Below, one piece after another: positions 44,301 to 58,400 of a DNA stretch of 64,000 nucleotides. Within the stretch, counting starts at the first letter, position 1. Every line of letters starts with the position of its first letter. The notes under the pieces were generated by a model, which saw only the letters and a list, made by a program, of their open reading frames with translations, had not been told where the DNA came from and did no database searches. Both the position numbers and the translations under genes were made by a program. This DNA comes from Caprimulgus europaeus (Eukaryota > Chordata > Aves > Caprimulgiformes > Caprimulgidae): the NCBI GenBank assembly GCA_907165065.1, contig OU015540.1, positions 3,952,001-4,016,000 on the forward strand. Reading direction: 5' to 3'.

Positions 44301-46392
44301 AGGTGAGGGGAACAGTCTGAGGGGATTTGTAGGTGACAGCTTTGATTCCTGTAGGAAAGGTGGTGGTGCTTGGCAGTGGCAAGGAAAGGGAAGAGGTGAT
44401 GGGGATGAGTATCCTGAGCACCACTACTCATGTAGTCAGCACAGCTTAGTGGAGCCCCATCTACAAAACCTGACCAGTTAGAGCTGGTCAGTGGGTGGCT
44501 TTGGGTCTTTTTGTAGCTATGCATTTATAATTTAAGGAATACATGAAAGAATACAGCGACTTCTGCTAGAAAATAAAATACCACGCTCTCTCAAGAGCGG
44601 TGTTGACGTAGGATTGTTATAAAAGAGCCAGGTTAAAACGTGTCACAAACGTCAGGACGCTTTGCTTCCCTCTCATGACTAATGTCGTATTGATCGATGC
44701 AGCAGAGTTAACTGATCAATAGCACCACTAATATTGATGAGCTGGACAGTTTCACGCCCCCTTTTCAGAAACAAGGAATGTCTGTGTAGGGATCTCGATA
44801 TCAAACATGGTAAATACTTCCTAGAGTGTCTGTAGCTGTGAGTTTGTGCATTAGGAAGGCTGTGGGTCCCAGGCTCGGAGTGCTGGTGCGAGGAGGAGCG
44901 GCTCAGCCCAGCCGGCCTCGGCGTTTCACGTTCCATACTGAGCCGGTTTCATGCCGTGGGGAAGCACAGCGGGAAGCGGCAGTTTAGGAGCTCCAAATTT
45001 ATTTTGCTTGGTAATCTTGGGAGTCTATTGAAATCTACGTCTCGGTTGTTTTCTTCTTGTAAGGATTTTCTCTGCTTCTGGTCTTCTGGGAGCGGGTTGC
45101 CTGGTTGTGGTCGGAGCGCTGGGCTGGAACTCGACGCTGAGCTCGGCCGCAGATTTCCTGTGCGGTGCTGAGCGAGGCGCTTAATCGTCCTCTGCTTCTC
45201 TTCCCCATTTGTGTTATGAAGCCTTTTTGTGAAGGTAAATTTGTGGCTGTTCAGAGGCCCTTTGGACAGGGATGGCAAAGAGGCTTAGGGTGTGTAACTC
45301 TGGGGACTTGAACAAAAACCATAAAATCTTGCTTTGGGGGGGAAGTGCAGAGAGCAGCCTTTGCAGCCGGCCAGCTGGCATCTTTGGGCTGCCAGAGTGG
45401 GGATCCAAAGAGCTGCCTTTTCCTCTGGGCAGGCTATGGGTAGCCAGTCTCCCTTTTTTTTTGTTTCCCCCAGTAAGTCAAAGCTGTGCCAACACCATTG
45501 TCCTGGTGGAAGTAAATTAAATCTCCAAAAGGAGTTTGTTTGAATATCCCCCCTCAGGAAGGGAAAGTAGAAACAATAACTACTTTATTCCTAACTTGAA
45601 ACTTTTTCTCAAATTGAATGTCTTCATATAAATAAATTCAATTTGGGATGTGGCAATTACTTAATGATTTCTTCTTTTTTATTCTGTACTATCCACCAGT
45701 CTGAGAACAGTTTTCTGTTTCCTTAAACTGCTTTATCACATTTAAAAAAATTTGTAGCATCATCCTTTCTCTTTGTGTTGCAAAATCAAGCATCAATTCC
45801 AGGGGAATACAATCAGCATTTCCAGTTTCTCAGTGAGGAAATCATTTTTACACCACGATGTCAGAGCAGCTGACCTGTTCCTGACAGCAACTCCGAGACT
45901 GCAAACACTGCTGCCGTAAATAAAGATAAACGAGACGCCTCGGTGTGTGTGGTGGGTCACAGACTGCAAAAGTGCTGCATGGAAATAACCATCCCTGGGT
46001 GTGTTTTGGAGGTTTACCTGGATCACTGCCCAACTTGAAGCAAGTCCAGTTGACACGCTTAACGTTGGGTTAATCTGGTTGGATTACTTGCTGCTATTTA
46101 TGGCTCTAGAGTTAACTACTCGCTCGGCTGCCTTGGTGGTTTGGGCTGTGGTGGTTGAGGTAGCGTGATAGGGCAGAGTGGTTTGGAAAAGACATGGTTA
46201 AATTTGTTGGTGCAGTGTACTCATGAAGTTTAGGTATGAACACAGCAGAGCAACTCATTTAAGACTTGAGAGAAGGGATTATTAAAACAAAAAAAGGCTA
46301 GAAGAGACAGTTCCATCTGCCATATTTTCCTCTAAATTAGGAATTGAATCTTTTTTGTTATGGTTTTCCATTATGATTCCTCTGGAAAAGGT

Positions 46393-46550
46393 CAAAATTA
46401 CAGAAACACCTGGATTGGAAAAGCCCTTTAAGCTCATCGAGTCCCATCATGAACCCAACACTGACAAGTCCCCAGCAGACCCATGTCTCTCAGCACTGTG
46501 TCTACACGACTCTTCAATCCCTCCAGGGGTGGGGACTCCACCACTACTAT
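46393..46550 (-). mobile_element. Old CR1 LINE 3' fragment
   Basis: Plus-strand 'TGGATTGGAAAAGCCCTTTA' and 'CTCATCGAGTCCCATCATGA', then 'CTCCAGGGGTGGGGACTCCACCAC', match the reverse complement of an older CR1 subfamily 3' end (typical form GGTTGGAAAAGACCTTTAAGATCATCGAGTCC). Divergence is higher than in the other copies. It is non-coding. Confidence 0.85.
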
Positions 46551-48140
46551 AAAAAGGACCAAATTCTGGAATATCACTGAAAGCTTTTACCTGTATTAGT
46601 GCTTTGATATTTTTCATGAAAACTGATGCTGGTATTACCCTGTTACTGAACATGGTTTATTTCCTCCTACACCAGCAGTTGAGAGGGGAGATGGAATCGG
46701 TGAGATCTTGAGTTTTGAGATACTTGTTGACAACCACCACGTTGTTTCTCCTGTTGTGGATCTTTCTAGGTTTTAAGGGGTGTGTCTGTGTCAAGGTTCT
46801 CGATGCTCATGCCAGCTCTGGATGCCTCCTCAGTTGATGGTGAGGACAGCACTACAGTTGATCGACTTCCAGCATTTTTACCTTGATATCATCTCACCTT
46901 CTTTAGCGTGTACATTGGAAAGCATGAAGTTAAGCGTGCAGGTAGTCAGCTTGTGTTCAGGCTGGTAGGGAGGAAGCTGCACTGCTCCCACATTGTGATG
47001 TTTCAGGTGCTTACAAAGCAGTTCCTGCAGATATTGCTGCAATAACTTAAGATGTTACCTCCTTGCTCATTTACTGACCCCCATGGCCAAAAATTTGTCA
47101 ACCACCATGAGAAAATGAGCAGAAGAAAACCTGTGCTCATACTTCAGCTGCTTCAGTGCAAATGCAGCTTCTTCATGTAAGTCTGGCTCAAGAATTTAAA
47201 CTAAGATGCTGGACTTTGAAAAGCTGAGGTATGAGCCTGTGTTGTCTTCTGTTGGGAGTTGATTTTGGAAGAGAGAAACAGATTGAGAGAGAGAGTAGTG
47301 ATTTCTTAGACAATGCAGCAAGCTTTGCTAGAGCTTGTTTATTAGTATATATCAATTTACAAAATATTTATCTCAGTGTTAATGCAATATAAGAAGAAAC
47401 CTGCATGTGTGCTTACTAAAGGAGAGTCAGCAGGGCTGTAGCAGGTTAAGATGTTACATATTTTTGAACTTTTTGAAGGGAAATTCATTTTTTTTCTGAG
47501 AGGGAATCCCTGGGGATGTTTTTCTCTATTTTCCATCTCTATCTTTCTATGTGAAAGTCTTGAAATGCAATGGGAGGACATAGCAAAAACATGGAAAGTG
47601 TTTTTTTCAGCTATTCTCTTATGAACTGGGAACTACATTGGGGATATTTGAGGGGGTAGGAGCTGGGTGATAAATGTGACGATACCGTAGTTGAATTGGC
47701 AGAATAAGCATGCATGCTGGTTTAGAAAGAATCTCTCCACAGGGCTGTAATAGCTTGATGCCTTCCTCTTCAGTAAGTCATTTTTGTCAAGTTAAAGGCC
47801 AAAATTCAAACTGGCTTGTTGTCAAGGACACTAAGCACAGCAGGCAAAAATCCCCAAGGCTACCCAATTCACAGCACAGACAGATAAAGCTGGCAGAGCA
47901 TGGTTCACTCTTCTTCCCTTCCCCCATGAAAGATCCTCTTGCCTGGGTTGGGTTTTGGTTTTTTTTTTGAGGATATGGACACTATTATGCATACTAATAC
48001 AATTGAACAGCAAGTATTTAAATGGAAGGTTTGTTCATCTGTTTGTGGGTAAAACAATCCATGATTGTTGGGAGAGTAATGCAAAAATAATGCACAATCC
48101 TCTGCAGTGACTGCATGGTGCTGCAGGCTGCTCTGCTGTG

Positions 48141-49055
48141 CCAGCTGTGCTCACCTCCACCACAGCTGGAGGGAATGGTCACCGTGCCAGCTGTGCTCAC
48201 CTCCACCACAGCTGGAGGGAATGGTCACCGTGCCAGCTGTGCTCACCTCCACCACAGCTGGAGGGAATGGTCACTGTGCCAGCTGTGCTCACCTCCACCA
48301 CAGCTGGAGGGAATGGTCACCGTGCCAGCCGTGCTCACCTCCACCACAGCTGGAGGGAATGGTCACCGTGCCAGCCGTGCTCACCTCCACCACAGCTGGA
48401 GGGAATGGTCACCGTGCCAGCTGTGCTCACCTCCACCACAGCTGGAGGGAATGGTCACTGTGCCAGCTGTGCTCACCTCCACCACAGCTGGAGGGAATGG
48501 TCACCGTGCCAGCTGTGCTCACCTCCACCACAGCTGGAGGGGATTGTCACCGTGCCAGCTGTGCTCACCTCCACTACAGCTGGAGGGAATGGTCACCGTG
48601 CCAGCCGTGCTCACCTCCACCACAGCTGGAGGGAATGGTCACCGTGCCAGCTGTGCTCACCTCCACCACAGCTGGAGGGAATGGTCACCGTGCCAGCTGT
48701 GCTCACCTCCACCACAGCTGGAGGGAATGGTCACCGTGCCAGCTGTGCTCACCTCCACCACAGCTGGAGGGAATGGTCACCGTGCCAGCCGTGCTCACCT
48801 CCACCACAGCTGGAGGGAATGGTCACCGTGCCAGCCGTGCTCACCTCCACCACAGCTGGAGGGAATGGTCACCGTGCCAGCTGTGCTCACCTCCACCACA
48901 GCTGGAGGGGATTGTCACCGTGCCAGCCGTGCTCACCTCCACCACAGCTGGAGGGAATGGTCACCGTGCCAGCTGTGCTCACCTCCACCACAGCTGGAGG
49001 GAATTGTCACCAGCTGGAGGGAATTGTCACCAGCTCCAGCATCACCTCCCGGTGA
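48141..49055. repeat. 46-bp minisatellite, 19 tandem copies
   Basis: Unit starts are exactly 46 bp apart from 48141 to 48969. The unit begins CCAGCTGTGCTCACCTCCAC and continues through CACAGCTGGAGGGAATGGTC to ACCGTG. Copies differ at a few sites (CCAGCCG for CCAGCTG in six copies; ACTGTG in two; GGGGATTG in two; CCACTACAG in one). The array ends with two shortened 20-bp units (GAGGGAATTGTCACCAGCTG) near 49010-49040. Most units carry CAGCTG E-boxes at both ends. All three plus-strand frames are open across it because 46 is not a multiple of three and the unit has no stop in any frame; these are not genes. Confidence 0.98.
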
Positions 49056-52000
49056 GCACCAGCCCTTTACCTTGGCTGTTGTGTGATGAAGCGATTCACA
49101 CGGGTGAAGCCCATCATCCTAAATGGGGCTGTTATGACCATAAGAAACGATGGCAAATCCTGTGGAATTAGGTGTTGGTAATAGCTTTTGATTTTACACT
49201 TTGGTTGGGGATTCTCTGGTAAGAATATACAGCAGCCCATTCAGGAATAAAGGGCAGTGTTAAACCACACTATTAACTTCAAGTGTTATTGACCACTAGA
49301 AAACCCCAGGAATATTATCTGTCCTTGAATGTCCTCACTAATGTGCAGTTTTAGCCATACTTGGTTTTTTTGAATGGTCAATGTTTCTTTCCTAACTGCT
49401 TATGAAGAAGCCCTGCTGAAGAAAATAAAATTTATTTCTCTTTATTTCACATTTAACCTAGTATTTTCTTTCTGTTGCAGTAGTTTTTGCTTTTACAGGT
49501 AACCAGTAGTAGGTAAAGAAATATTTTTCAATAGTATGCCATCTTTTTTATTCAAGTTGATAAGGTCTTTCTAGATACATTTTATTATTTGTAGTAAAAT
49601 GGGTTTTTGGTATGAGTGAATTAGGAGGAATAGTGTTTTCCTTGACCTTTTCATATGTTTACATTTTTGTTGTTCATAAAAATCTGCCTATTTCCTCTAA
49701 TGGTTAAACTAAAACAAAATGCATGTGCTCTTAGCAATTTAAAGTTTCCAGCTCTTGTTTACTTCACAAAATAGCAAATTAAATTTGCATGTGCTAAAAT
49801 CTATTCTTCTAATTAATCTCCCCAGTTTCCAGGACACTATATTAAAAACTCTTGTTATTTTTCCTCCTTAAAATAAAGGTTAAAATGCCATTGAATTCAA
49901 GGCAACTGCTCACATCAGTCTGAACTCTCTTTTTTCACATCCCAGCTTTTCTTCCTCACACCCCAGTGTGGTCTGTATGGCATCCCCAGAGCAAACTGGA
50001 CATTAGAGCAGAAAATTCACTCCCTGTGGTCAGGGTTTTTTCATCTTCTCGAGCATAGGATGTATGACCTGGAAAGTTTATTGAAAATATCATTTGAAAT
50101 GCAAGTGCTTCATTTAGGAAAAAAAAAATATTAAAAATTCCAGACTGCATATGAAAATTTGTGGATTGTGCTGTTGCTTTAACTTCTTTTTTTTTTTTTT
50201 GACTACACAAGTGCAGAATTTAGAACAGGAATTTCAGTTTGATCCAGACTTGCAGTGATTGATGTATTTCTAGGGGAAGCCTTGTTCTTCATCCTTACAG
50301 CTGCTGTGTTTTGGTTGGGTTGTTGTTTTTTTCACATGTGCAGATATTTTTATAAGCATGTGGGAATTCAGTTTGAACTCGGAATTAAAATGCAGAGGTG
50401 TCATATTCTACAAGTGTCAGTCTAATTAGTGGATAGCTCGTTGCTGAAAAAGGCATCGTTAGCATTAATGAGGACAGAATCTGTTAGATTTGGTGAACTT
50501 GGGGTGAAGAATTGAGTAGGTGAATGTAAGCTAAAGAGCTGATGTCAGCCTTTGAGAGAAAAATTGGGTGGATTTTCTGGGCTCTTGAAATGATATTTAC
50601 TTCAGCATTGCATGGTAGGAGAAATTCCAAGCAGTGTCTCTTCCTTAAGAACATCTGCAGGCAGGTGACCGTCGTGCTAAGGACTGTGATGGGCATGTCC
50701 ATAGTTTATGTGTCTGTAAACATCCCACTAAACAACCAGTTGGAGAGAACAGAAATGGCTTGGAGAAAAAAAAATAAATTAAAATAAAAATGTCTGAAGC
50801 GTTGGGGCTTTTGGAAGTTGCAGAGAACCTGTGGGTATGGAATTGTTCATCTCCCAGCTCTTTCTTACGTGAAGCGTTTTTATGCTGTGATCTGCTGATG
50901 AAATTGTTTTTAACCAGAGTGAAAATACTTCTGTTGAGGTCCCTCTTGCACAGATGAATGCTGAAATAAGGTGAGATAAGGTTAAAAGACATGGGTGAAG
51001 GTGGGGAGCTAGTAGATGCCAGTGAGTGGCTCAGCTGTTTGAGACATGACATGGTCCATTGTCCCATGAACGTACTGGAGCCGGAGAAGGCGTCTAAATT
51101 GTGAACTTACATTTTATTGACTTTATTCAACTTGGTGGCTGTGTGAGGTAACCAAGTTGGGTGATGGAACCACACTCAGGTTTAAAATCTCTGCCCCTGC
51201 ACCTTTTCCCAGAGATCCTATAATTCAGTGAATAATCCAACATTAAATTTGCTGCCCTGAAAGCACAGGCTATGGGAGTAAAATCTGGCTCTTTGTGAGA
51301 CCGACTCCTGCATGTTGTGCAATAATTAACTAAAATGTAGTGTGCTACACCTACAGCTAATATGCCATAATAGAAGCACCCACATCTTTTACTCCTTCTT
51401 TCCAAGATTTTTAGGGAATTGAATGTTAATGGACTTTTTTTTCAGGACATATTAATTAGATGTGTCTGTTACAGCGTAATAAACGAGCGCAGGTACGAGA
51501 GTCAGTTGGCCGGGCTGACACCAGCGTGCAACCCCTGGATCTGTTTAGGGGAACGTGATCAGTTCCAATAGACCTTCTCAGAGTTAAAGGTCTGTCTGGT
51601 AACACGATAAATAATACTTCAGTGTAACCCAGCAGCTTGGCTTGGACTTACAGTCACAGTGATTTTTGTTTTTTTGGGGGTTTTTTTTGTTCAATCACAG
51701 AAGTCATTGACTTGTCTATAAATAATGTTTTGATAAACTTCAATAGAAATTAGCAAAGCAGCCATCAAATGGGATTTATAAAAAGTTGCTTGGGAAAATG
51801 TGTTGTAAGTAGTCTGCAATTCAAGGCATTTCCTTCACAGGATGCTTATCAAGTCTGCATGTGCTACTTCCAAATTGAAGTAGAGCATAGATGAGAACTA
51901 TTTTTGATAGAAGAGGGAAAAAAAAAAAGAAAATAAAGCCCAGTTGGAAAGCAGGACCAGTTTTTCCTTTTTTTTTTTTTTATCATTGCCTTAGGATGTA

Positions 52001-52331
52001 AATTCTACAAGTGTGCAGAGAGAAAACAGACTTTGAAACACCAGAAGGAATCAGATTAATCTGTGATGCTTGCAATGATGCTGGTAGCATAACTGTGATT
52101 GAAATAGTCATTGTAGGGGTGGTGAGTAAATATCCTAGAAGCCTTTGGATAAACTGACTTCTCTTCGATTGTATACCAAGTAAAGACAAAATGTCCTGCT
52201 TGTTTCTCTGATGTTTCTTCACCGGGGAGGCTGTATCAGGCAGAGCAGCTGCCAGTTCTAAGGACACTCATGTTTCCAGATGCCAATGCAGAGCTCTTTT
52301 TATGACAGCAACAACCAAAGCCTCATGCAGC

Positions 52332-52436
52332 AGGTCCCAGTTGTGACCTCCAACCTCTTCTGGAGTGATGGAATTAAGATGTAGGAGGTCCCAGTTGTGA
52401 CCTCCAACCTCTTCTGGAGTGATGGAATTAAGATGT
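52332..52436. repeat. 54-bp tandem duplication
   Basis: A 51-base segment beginning AGGTCCCAGTTGTGACCTCC is present at 52332 and again at 52386 with no differences that I can see, separated by three bases, giving a 54-bp period. The minus-strand frame repeats 'HLNSITPEEVGGHNWDLL' as a result. Confidence 0.95.
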
Positions 52437-55400
52437 TGAAAGATCAAGGGGAAAAGGATCCAGCAAATATTTTTGAGGGGATTTGTTCTAGATTGGAAAG
52501 CCAATATAAATCAGTTTTCTAGGCTTTTGGTGGTTTCACAAGTCAGCAGTGAAACCTGCCACATGGAGACTGTCTACAGATTTCAGTAGATGGTGCTGCC
52601 TTAGTTGACCATCAGGCTGATGGACAAACTTATGGGACAAGCTTAATCTTCTTTCCAGTCTAAAAAAATTACCAAGCTGAATAAGGGGGTCACACCTGTC
52701 ATTCTCCTTTCTCCATCTGATTTCAGTCCAGTTTGGTAAGAGCAGAGATGTGATGAGTACTGGGTCTCAAAGACTCATGGAGATGAGCAGCTTGGTAGAA
52801 CAAATCCCCCCTCCCATGATCTGCTGGAGCTGCTGGTGGGTACAAGGAGAGGTGCCCAGTCCTGGTCCCAACCGTGTGGACAGGAGATGTGGAAGGAGCA
52901 GCCTGGGAAAGGAGCTCTGAGGTAGGAAGAGGAGGAGCATACATGTATCGAGTCTGTTACACACCTATAGGTAAATCAGGCTTCAGGAATTAAACTCCTC
53001 ATGGCACAAGTGGGCTGAGTGTGTTTGGATTGTCTTTTTTTTTTTCTTCCCCTCCCTGAATTTAACAACAATCTCTGAGGGAAACATCCAGATGACTTTA
53101 TCAAGCACCTGTAATAACACTCCCTATATGTTTGTTTTGACTTAAGGGTTTTGTTTTGCTTTTTAACCCAGATGAAAGTGTGCATTAATTCCTTACACAA
53201 AGATTCATCTGCGTCCTGCGAGCACGTCGCTTAAGGCATCAGCCAATGCATCAACCTCCTACTGGCATTTTTTAATTAAAAGAACAGCACTATCACTTCA
53301 AATTAGTGCCACATAGCTTACTTTAGTAAGGAGTGAGATGGTGTTTAAAGGTTTTTTCTCTTATTAAAATGGTTTATTACATTTTGCTCTCTTTTGGTTC
53401 TATCTAGTAGTTTGTCATTCAGCACTTGGACAATATCAGATTCCTGGGTGTGGGAGTCCTGTTAGATATGAATGCAAATAAGAGGCTTGCTTTTATTATT
53501 TGATAAATAGGAATCACCTGCTTTAAAACACCCAAACAAACATTATTTTATGGTTCCTGCAAAGCAGCATTAGCCTGTTTTCAAGTGCATTCCCTGTATT
53601 GGGAAGGTAGTGAAGAAACAGAGATTTCTGGGAGCTTCTGTGCCGTGAACTGTGAAGAGATGTTTTTTGTAATTCTGTTCAGTAAAATTGTTAGGCCTCT
53701 GTTATACTAAATTACTGAGAGAGCAAGTAATACATCCAGTGAGAGCTAGCCCTAGTGAGAATTTTCCTCATACAGCATTTCATTTTATCTGGAATATTAG
53801 CGCTGTTAACCATCCGTGTGAAATGTAATGTATTGAATCTATTTAATCAATTTAAAATGGAAAGCAAACATCTTTGGCTTGGACTGAACCAGCTGTCCTC
53901 ATGTATTGTTTTTTTTTAGATATTAAATTGTGGACTTTGGATGTGTTAATCTAGTAGCTTGATAAAGAAATTTTTGTTTAGGAGAACTTTCTTCCTATTT
54001 TTTATTGCAGGATGCTGCAGCCAAGTGGTGTCACTTGCATAAAATCCTGTGTCTGAATATGAACCATACATTAAGGTTGTATAGGAAGATGTATAATATC
54101 TTTTCACTCAAGCTCCAGTTTATAGCATACCTTTGATCAAGGTATGTTGGAGCAGTAGTGGCATCATAATTTATTGATGTAACGGACACTGACATTTTGT
54201 ACAAGCTAAAAAGCAAACAGTTGCTGTTACAGGCAAAGTGATGAATGTCTGAATGGTGAGAAAATGGTAACCAAATGTCCTGGGTCAGGGTAGTGCACTA
54301 AAACATTTTACATCAAGATCCCAGCCTCTGTGGCTGAGGATCTAGTTGGGATTAGAAAGGGGGTTTCCTGTATTGAGTAGCTTGCAAGTTGTTCTTAAAA
54401 AAAAAATTCCTGGGATGGGGGGAGGTTCACATATATTAATGTTAAACCACTGTTGAGAAACTGGCTTGGCAATGAAAGCTTTTTTTGTTTTTAATCTAAA
54501 AAAGAGAAAAAATGGCTAGACTGCTACATGCTTGCTGTACGTTATCTGTTTTCATTCTAAACTCTTATTTTTATTTTGCTGTCTGAAGCCAGTCTGTGAC
54601 TAAAACATTCCTAGCATCTTCTGGCTGGAGATTTAGTCAAGGACGTTTTTCATCCTGCTTTCAAGAAGATGATTCCAGCCTTTCTTGAAGCTGCTCCAAA
54701 GGAAATTTCCTTCTGTAGTGGATATGGTGACAGTGAGGGAAGTCACTACTTATGGTCCAAAGGCTTAGTGACGTTCTCTTGTTGTCATGTCCTACCATGC
54801 TTAATCTGAAAACAAATGGAAATATTTAACATAGCTAGACAGTGCAGGATAAGGGTTGGAGTCACTCTGTAGCCGTTGTTAGTTCTGCTTGAGCTCACTT
54901 AGCTCACGAGTTGGTTGTGAGCAGAAAAACATGGATAAATGTTTTATGGGCACGAAGGAAGGGGACTGTGTCAGTGTCCATGGGCGACAGACCTCGCTCC
55001 CCACCTCCCCGCTAAATCAAAGGGTGTTTGCCCTCACGGGTTGTTTTTTCTTGCTCAACCATAGATTGGCTCTGACCAGTCTGTTTGTTTTGTTGCTCAT
55101 CCCTGGTGACTGTCAGTAGCACTGGGCTGAATAAACAGAGACTATTGATCAAATTTGAAGTCATTAACTTGGCAGTTTAAATAGATGCTGTCCTATATAA
55201 TTAGAACAAGGGAGTAACACATAGGCTGATACGGCTTTATTCTGAATAAAAGCCTTCTTTTCATGAGATCTTGTTTGGGGCTATTCAGCTCAGTTTTGTA
55301 CCTCCCATAGGTCATGCAAGAATTAGGCATTTTGTTTAAAATACCTAAAGTGAAGAGGATGGCTCTGCTTGTGTAAGACAGCGATGACACTGATGTCATG

Positions 55401-58400
55401 TGGGTCTGCTGAACTTTGATACTCATTGGAAATCCCGTGTGGAAGAAGGGGATGCTAACGTGAGGTTGTTGGTTAACCACATCCAGCTAGAGCATGTCTT
55501 GGGGGGGAACATCACTCAGTATTGCCTTCCACCTCTGAGTGAGCAGCATTGCTTCCTGCTCTGAAGCTGGTCAGGTTTTGATTGTCCACCTCGCTGCTGC
55601 TCAGCTGAGAGCACCGCACGCCTGTTAGATCTGGATGTTTACACTCAAACACAACGGGTGATTAATTATTTCTGAAGGAAGACGTTTCCTTTTAATGGCT
55701 GCTGTTGTGGGATGTGCCTGTCAGCCTTCTAAATCATTTTAACTCTGTAGATGGAGTGTGGCCATAAGACACACGGGGTATTTTGCTGTATGTGTTCTGG
55801 ACTCCTGGAAGATCCATTCCAGACGGACTAGCAGTGTAGTGTGAACAAGGAGCAGCGATCACATCATGAATAGATGTGCAGTGTGTGCCTGCAGACAGCC
55901 CAGTGCTCCTGAGTCACAGTGCTGCCGGTCCCTGGAGAGCGTGCAGATCCAGCAGGAGGATGCAGGCGTACTGACCCACATTTCCTCGGGCAGAGCCGCG
56001 GCTCACGTGCGTCTCGTTGCTTGGAAATCAGATGAGAACCGATGGAACTCGGTTCATCCAGCATTTGCATGACACGAGCCCAAGTGCTTTTAGGGATTTA
56101 CCACTTGTGTGACTAATAGGTGATTAAGTGGATTGTAGAGAGTGTGTATGTGCTGCTTGTAGACAAGAGTGACCGTATAGTAACGGCAGCAACAAAGAAA
56201 GTCTCTTAAGCATCATTCTTTTATTGTAGCTTTTAAAAAGGACTGGTTATTAAATCAGTTTGGGGTTTTTCTCTACATAAAAGCTTTTATACTGATTCCT
56301 AGGAAAGTTTACATAGGGATGTTTTTCCTGCAACAGATGGATAAAAGACTTGTAGAAGAAAATAGTGATTCAGTAGTGGGGTTAATAGAAAGAACAGAAG
56401 TAGGTGAATGAACGACAAAAATTTGGCTTCCAAAAGCTATTAATATCTCTGTAATTGCAGGCTTTTTTTGGAACAAGCCTCGTTTCTCTCCTGTTCTCCT
56501 TTCCCCTCTGCCACAGCTTCCTAATTCCTGCACACACACCCCCCCACACCCCACCTCCTTCCCCGCTGACGGGTGCCACCGCTGTCACCTCCCGCTCCCC
56601 TGCGAGTTCAGCAGCGCTGGCGTGGGGCCCAGGCTAATAAGCCGAGAAGAACTAATTGACTGGCAGGTATCCAGCCTCGCTGCTCACCTTTTAGCATCGG
56701 TGCCCTTCACAAATGCAGTGTGTGTTTGGTGCTTCCTGTGCTTTTTCATTTGTAAACAAGGAAGGTTTAAGCTGAGCTCTCTGAACAAATGAAAAAAAAC
56801 CAAAACTGCATAAAGAAAGGGGAGAGCGATTTGTAATATCTTGGGTGGATGCTGAAAGGGATTAGAACAGGCTAAATAATCACAAAAACAAACTACTGAA
56901 GATTTTGGAGTTGAAAATTTGCAGGAATTAAAACCAATATCCTAAAACAGCTGATGTACTTTATTCAAGATCAGAAGTGATGCCAAGAATTTCATTTGAG
57001 TGAACAGAATTTTTCTTTCCTCTTCCTGAATTTAAACTTTGCATCTTTATTTTTAGCTTTTGTATAGAAAATTCCTAAAGTATTTTTTCCTTTTTTGTAA
57101 GCTAAGCACTTAATTGGTCTGAATTATTTTTTAAATTTTACCTGGACAGTCAAGGTGTCATTTTTCCAGGTTTTTGCATGTGCCTCTTGAATCATCTGGA
57201 ACCTGATGGATATAATTTGAATGTGAAATGGTAATGAAGACAGAAATAGATGTGTGGCTGTATTTTGCCCAATGTCAGTATGCAGAATTGCTGTAACAGG
57301 CTCACGGTTCGTGTTCCTGCCCAGTGCCAGTGTGATGGTGGCTGTCACACGAGCAATCCTCCTCCGTACCCATCGTGGGGCAGCTGTGCCTGTACCAAGG
57401 ACCAAACTCTGCTCAGCACAGCTGAATGGATTTGGAAAAAATACTGGATGGTGCTTTATGTGAAACCCTGCTCCGTTCTTGATATACACTGTCAGTTGTG
57501 CATGACAAATAAACCTGCTCACCTCCTTTTTAGCACAGATTTGCTACAGCAAGGTATCCAGGTGGTATTTTAAACAACTCTGTGATGGTTTTTTTTGCAG
57601 TAATACCTTTACTTGACTGAGTATTCTAAAACAAATGCAGTGTTTCCCATTTCAGTAATCTATACTGTCTGTTCTGTATTGACAGCCACTGAAACCTGGC
57701 AAAGACTGGAGGTTAGAACTGTTCACTAAACGTGATGTGTACAAGAGCTGGTTAAAGGTAGTCATCAAGAAGAAAAGTCAGTAGAATGTTTTAATTCCAT
57801 CTAGCTTGGGTAAATCCTACACTTTCCCCCACAAGACACTACAAGCTTTTATACCTCAGTCCTAAGATCCAAGTTAGGATCAAAATGTCATTTATTATGG
57901 GCTATTAAGCTATCCACTTCTTTCTAGCAGCAGCTCAATCCTGATGATCCGTGTGTTTGTTATGCTCAGGTTCCTAACGACAGCCCAGGGAGCTCTGGGA
58001 AGAAAGAAGTACTGAATGAATTCCAGCTTGTGAATGAATTCCAACTGGTTCAATTTTTGGCTGTCCATTCGCAAAGTAGCCTAGAACAAAATGAACTCAT
58101 TGCTCCAGGCTGTTGGATGCTGTTAACTCTTCACTGCAGATTGACTTTCAGTGCCCCAGTTCTCACTCTGAGCTCGCTCCCGGTCTCATCACAGTACAAC
58201 TCCATCTCATCTCTTTGTTACCGTGCTCGCTGCGAAACGAACAACAGCTTTGCGAATAAGGAAAGCAAAAGCTGTTAAGAGCATGAAAAAGTTTATTTGG
58301 CAGTGAGGCCCATGGCTTTGAAAAGCTTTATATGACAAGACTTGAGGCTTTTTATGTTTCTATCCAAACATGCCAAGAAGTACTCGGCATACCTCAGTTA

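Noticed and set aside
48141-49055. Regular repeats that could suggest a CRISPR array
   Set aside because: There are no unique spacers, units abut directly, and the DNA is avian nuclear.
48107-49171. Three overlapping plus-strand frames of 305-354 codons that look like a repeat protein
   Set aside because: The 46-bp minisatellite opens all three frames equally, so there is no evidence that any one is selected.
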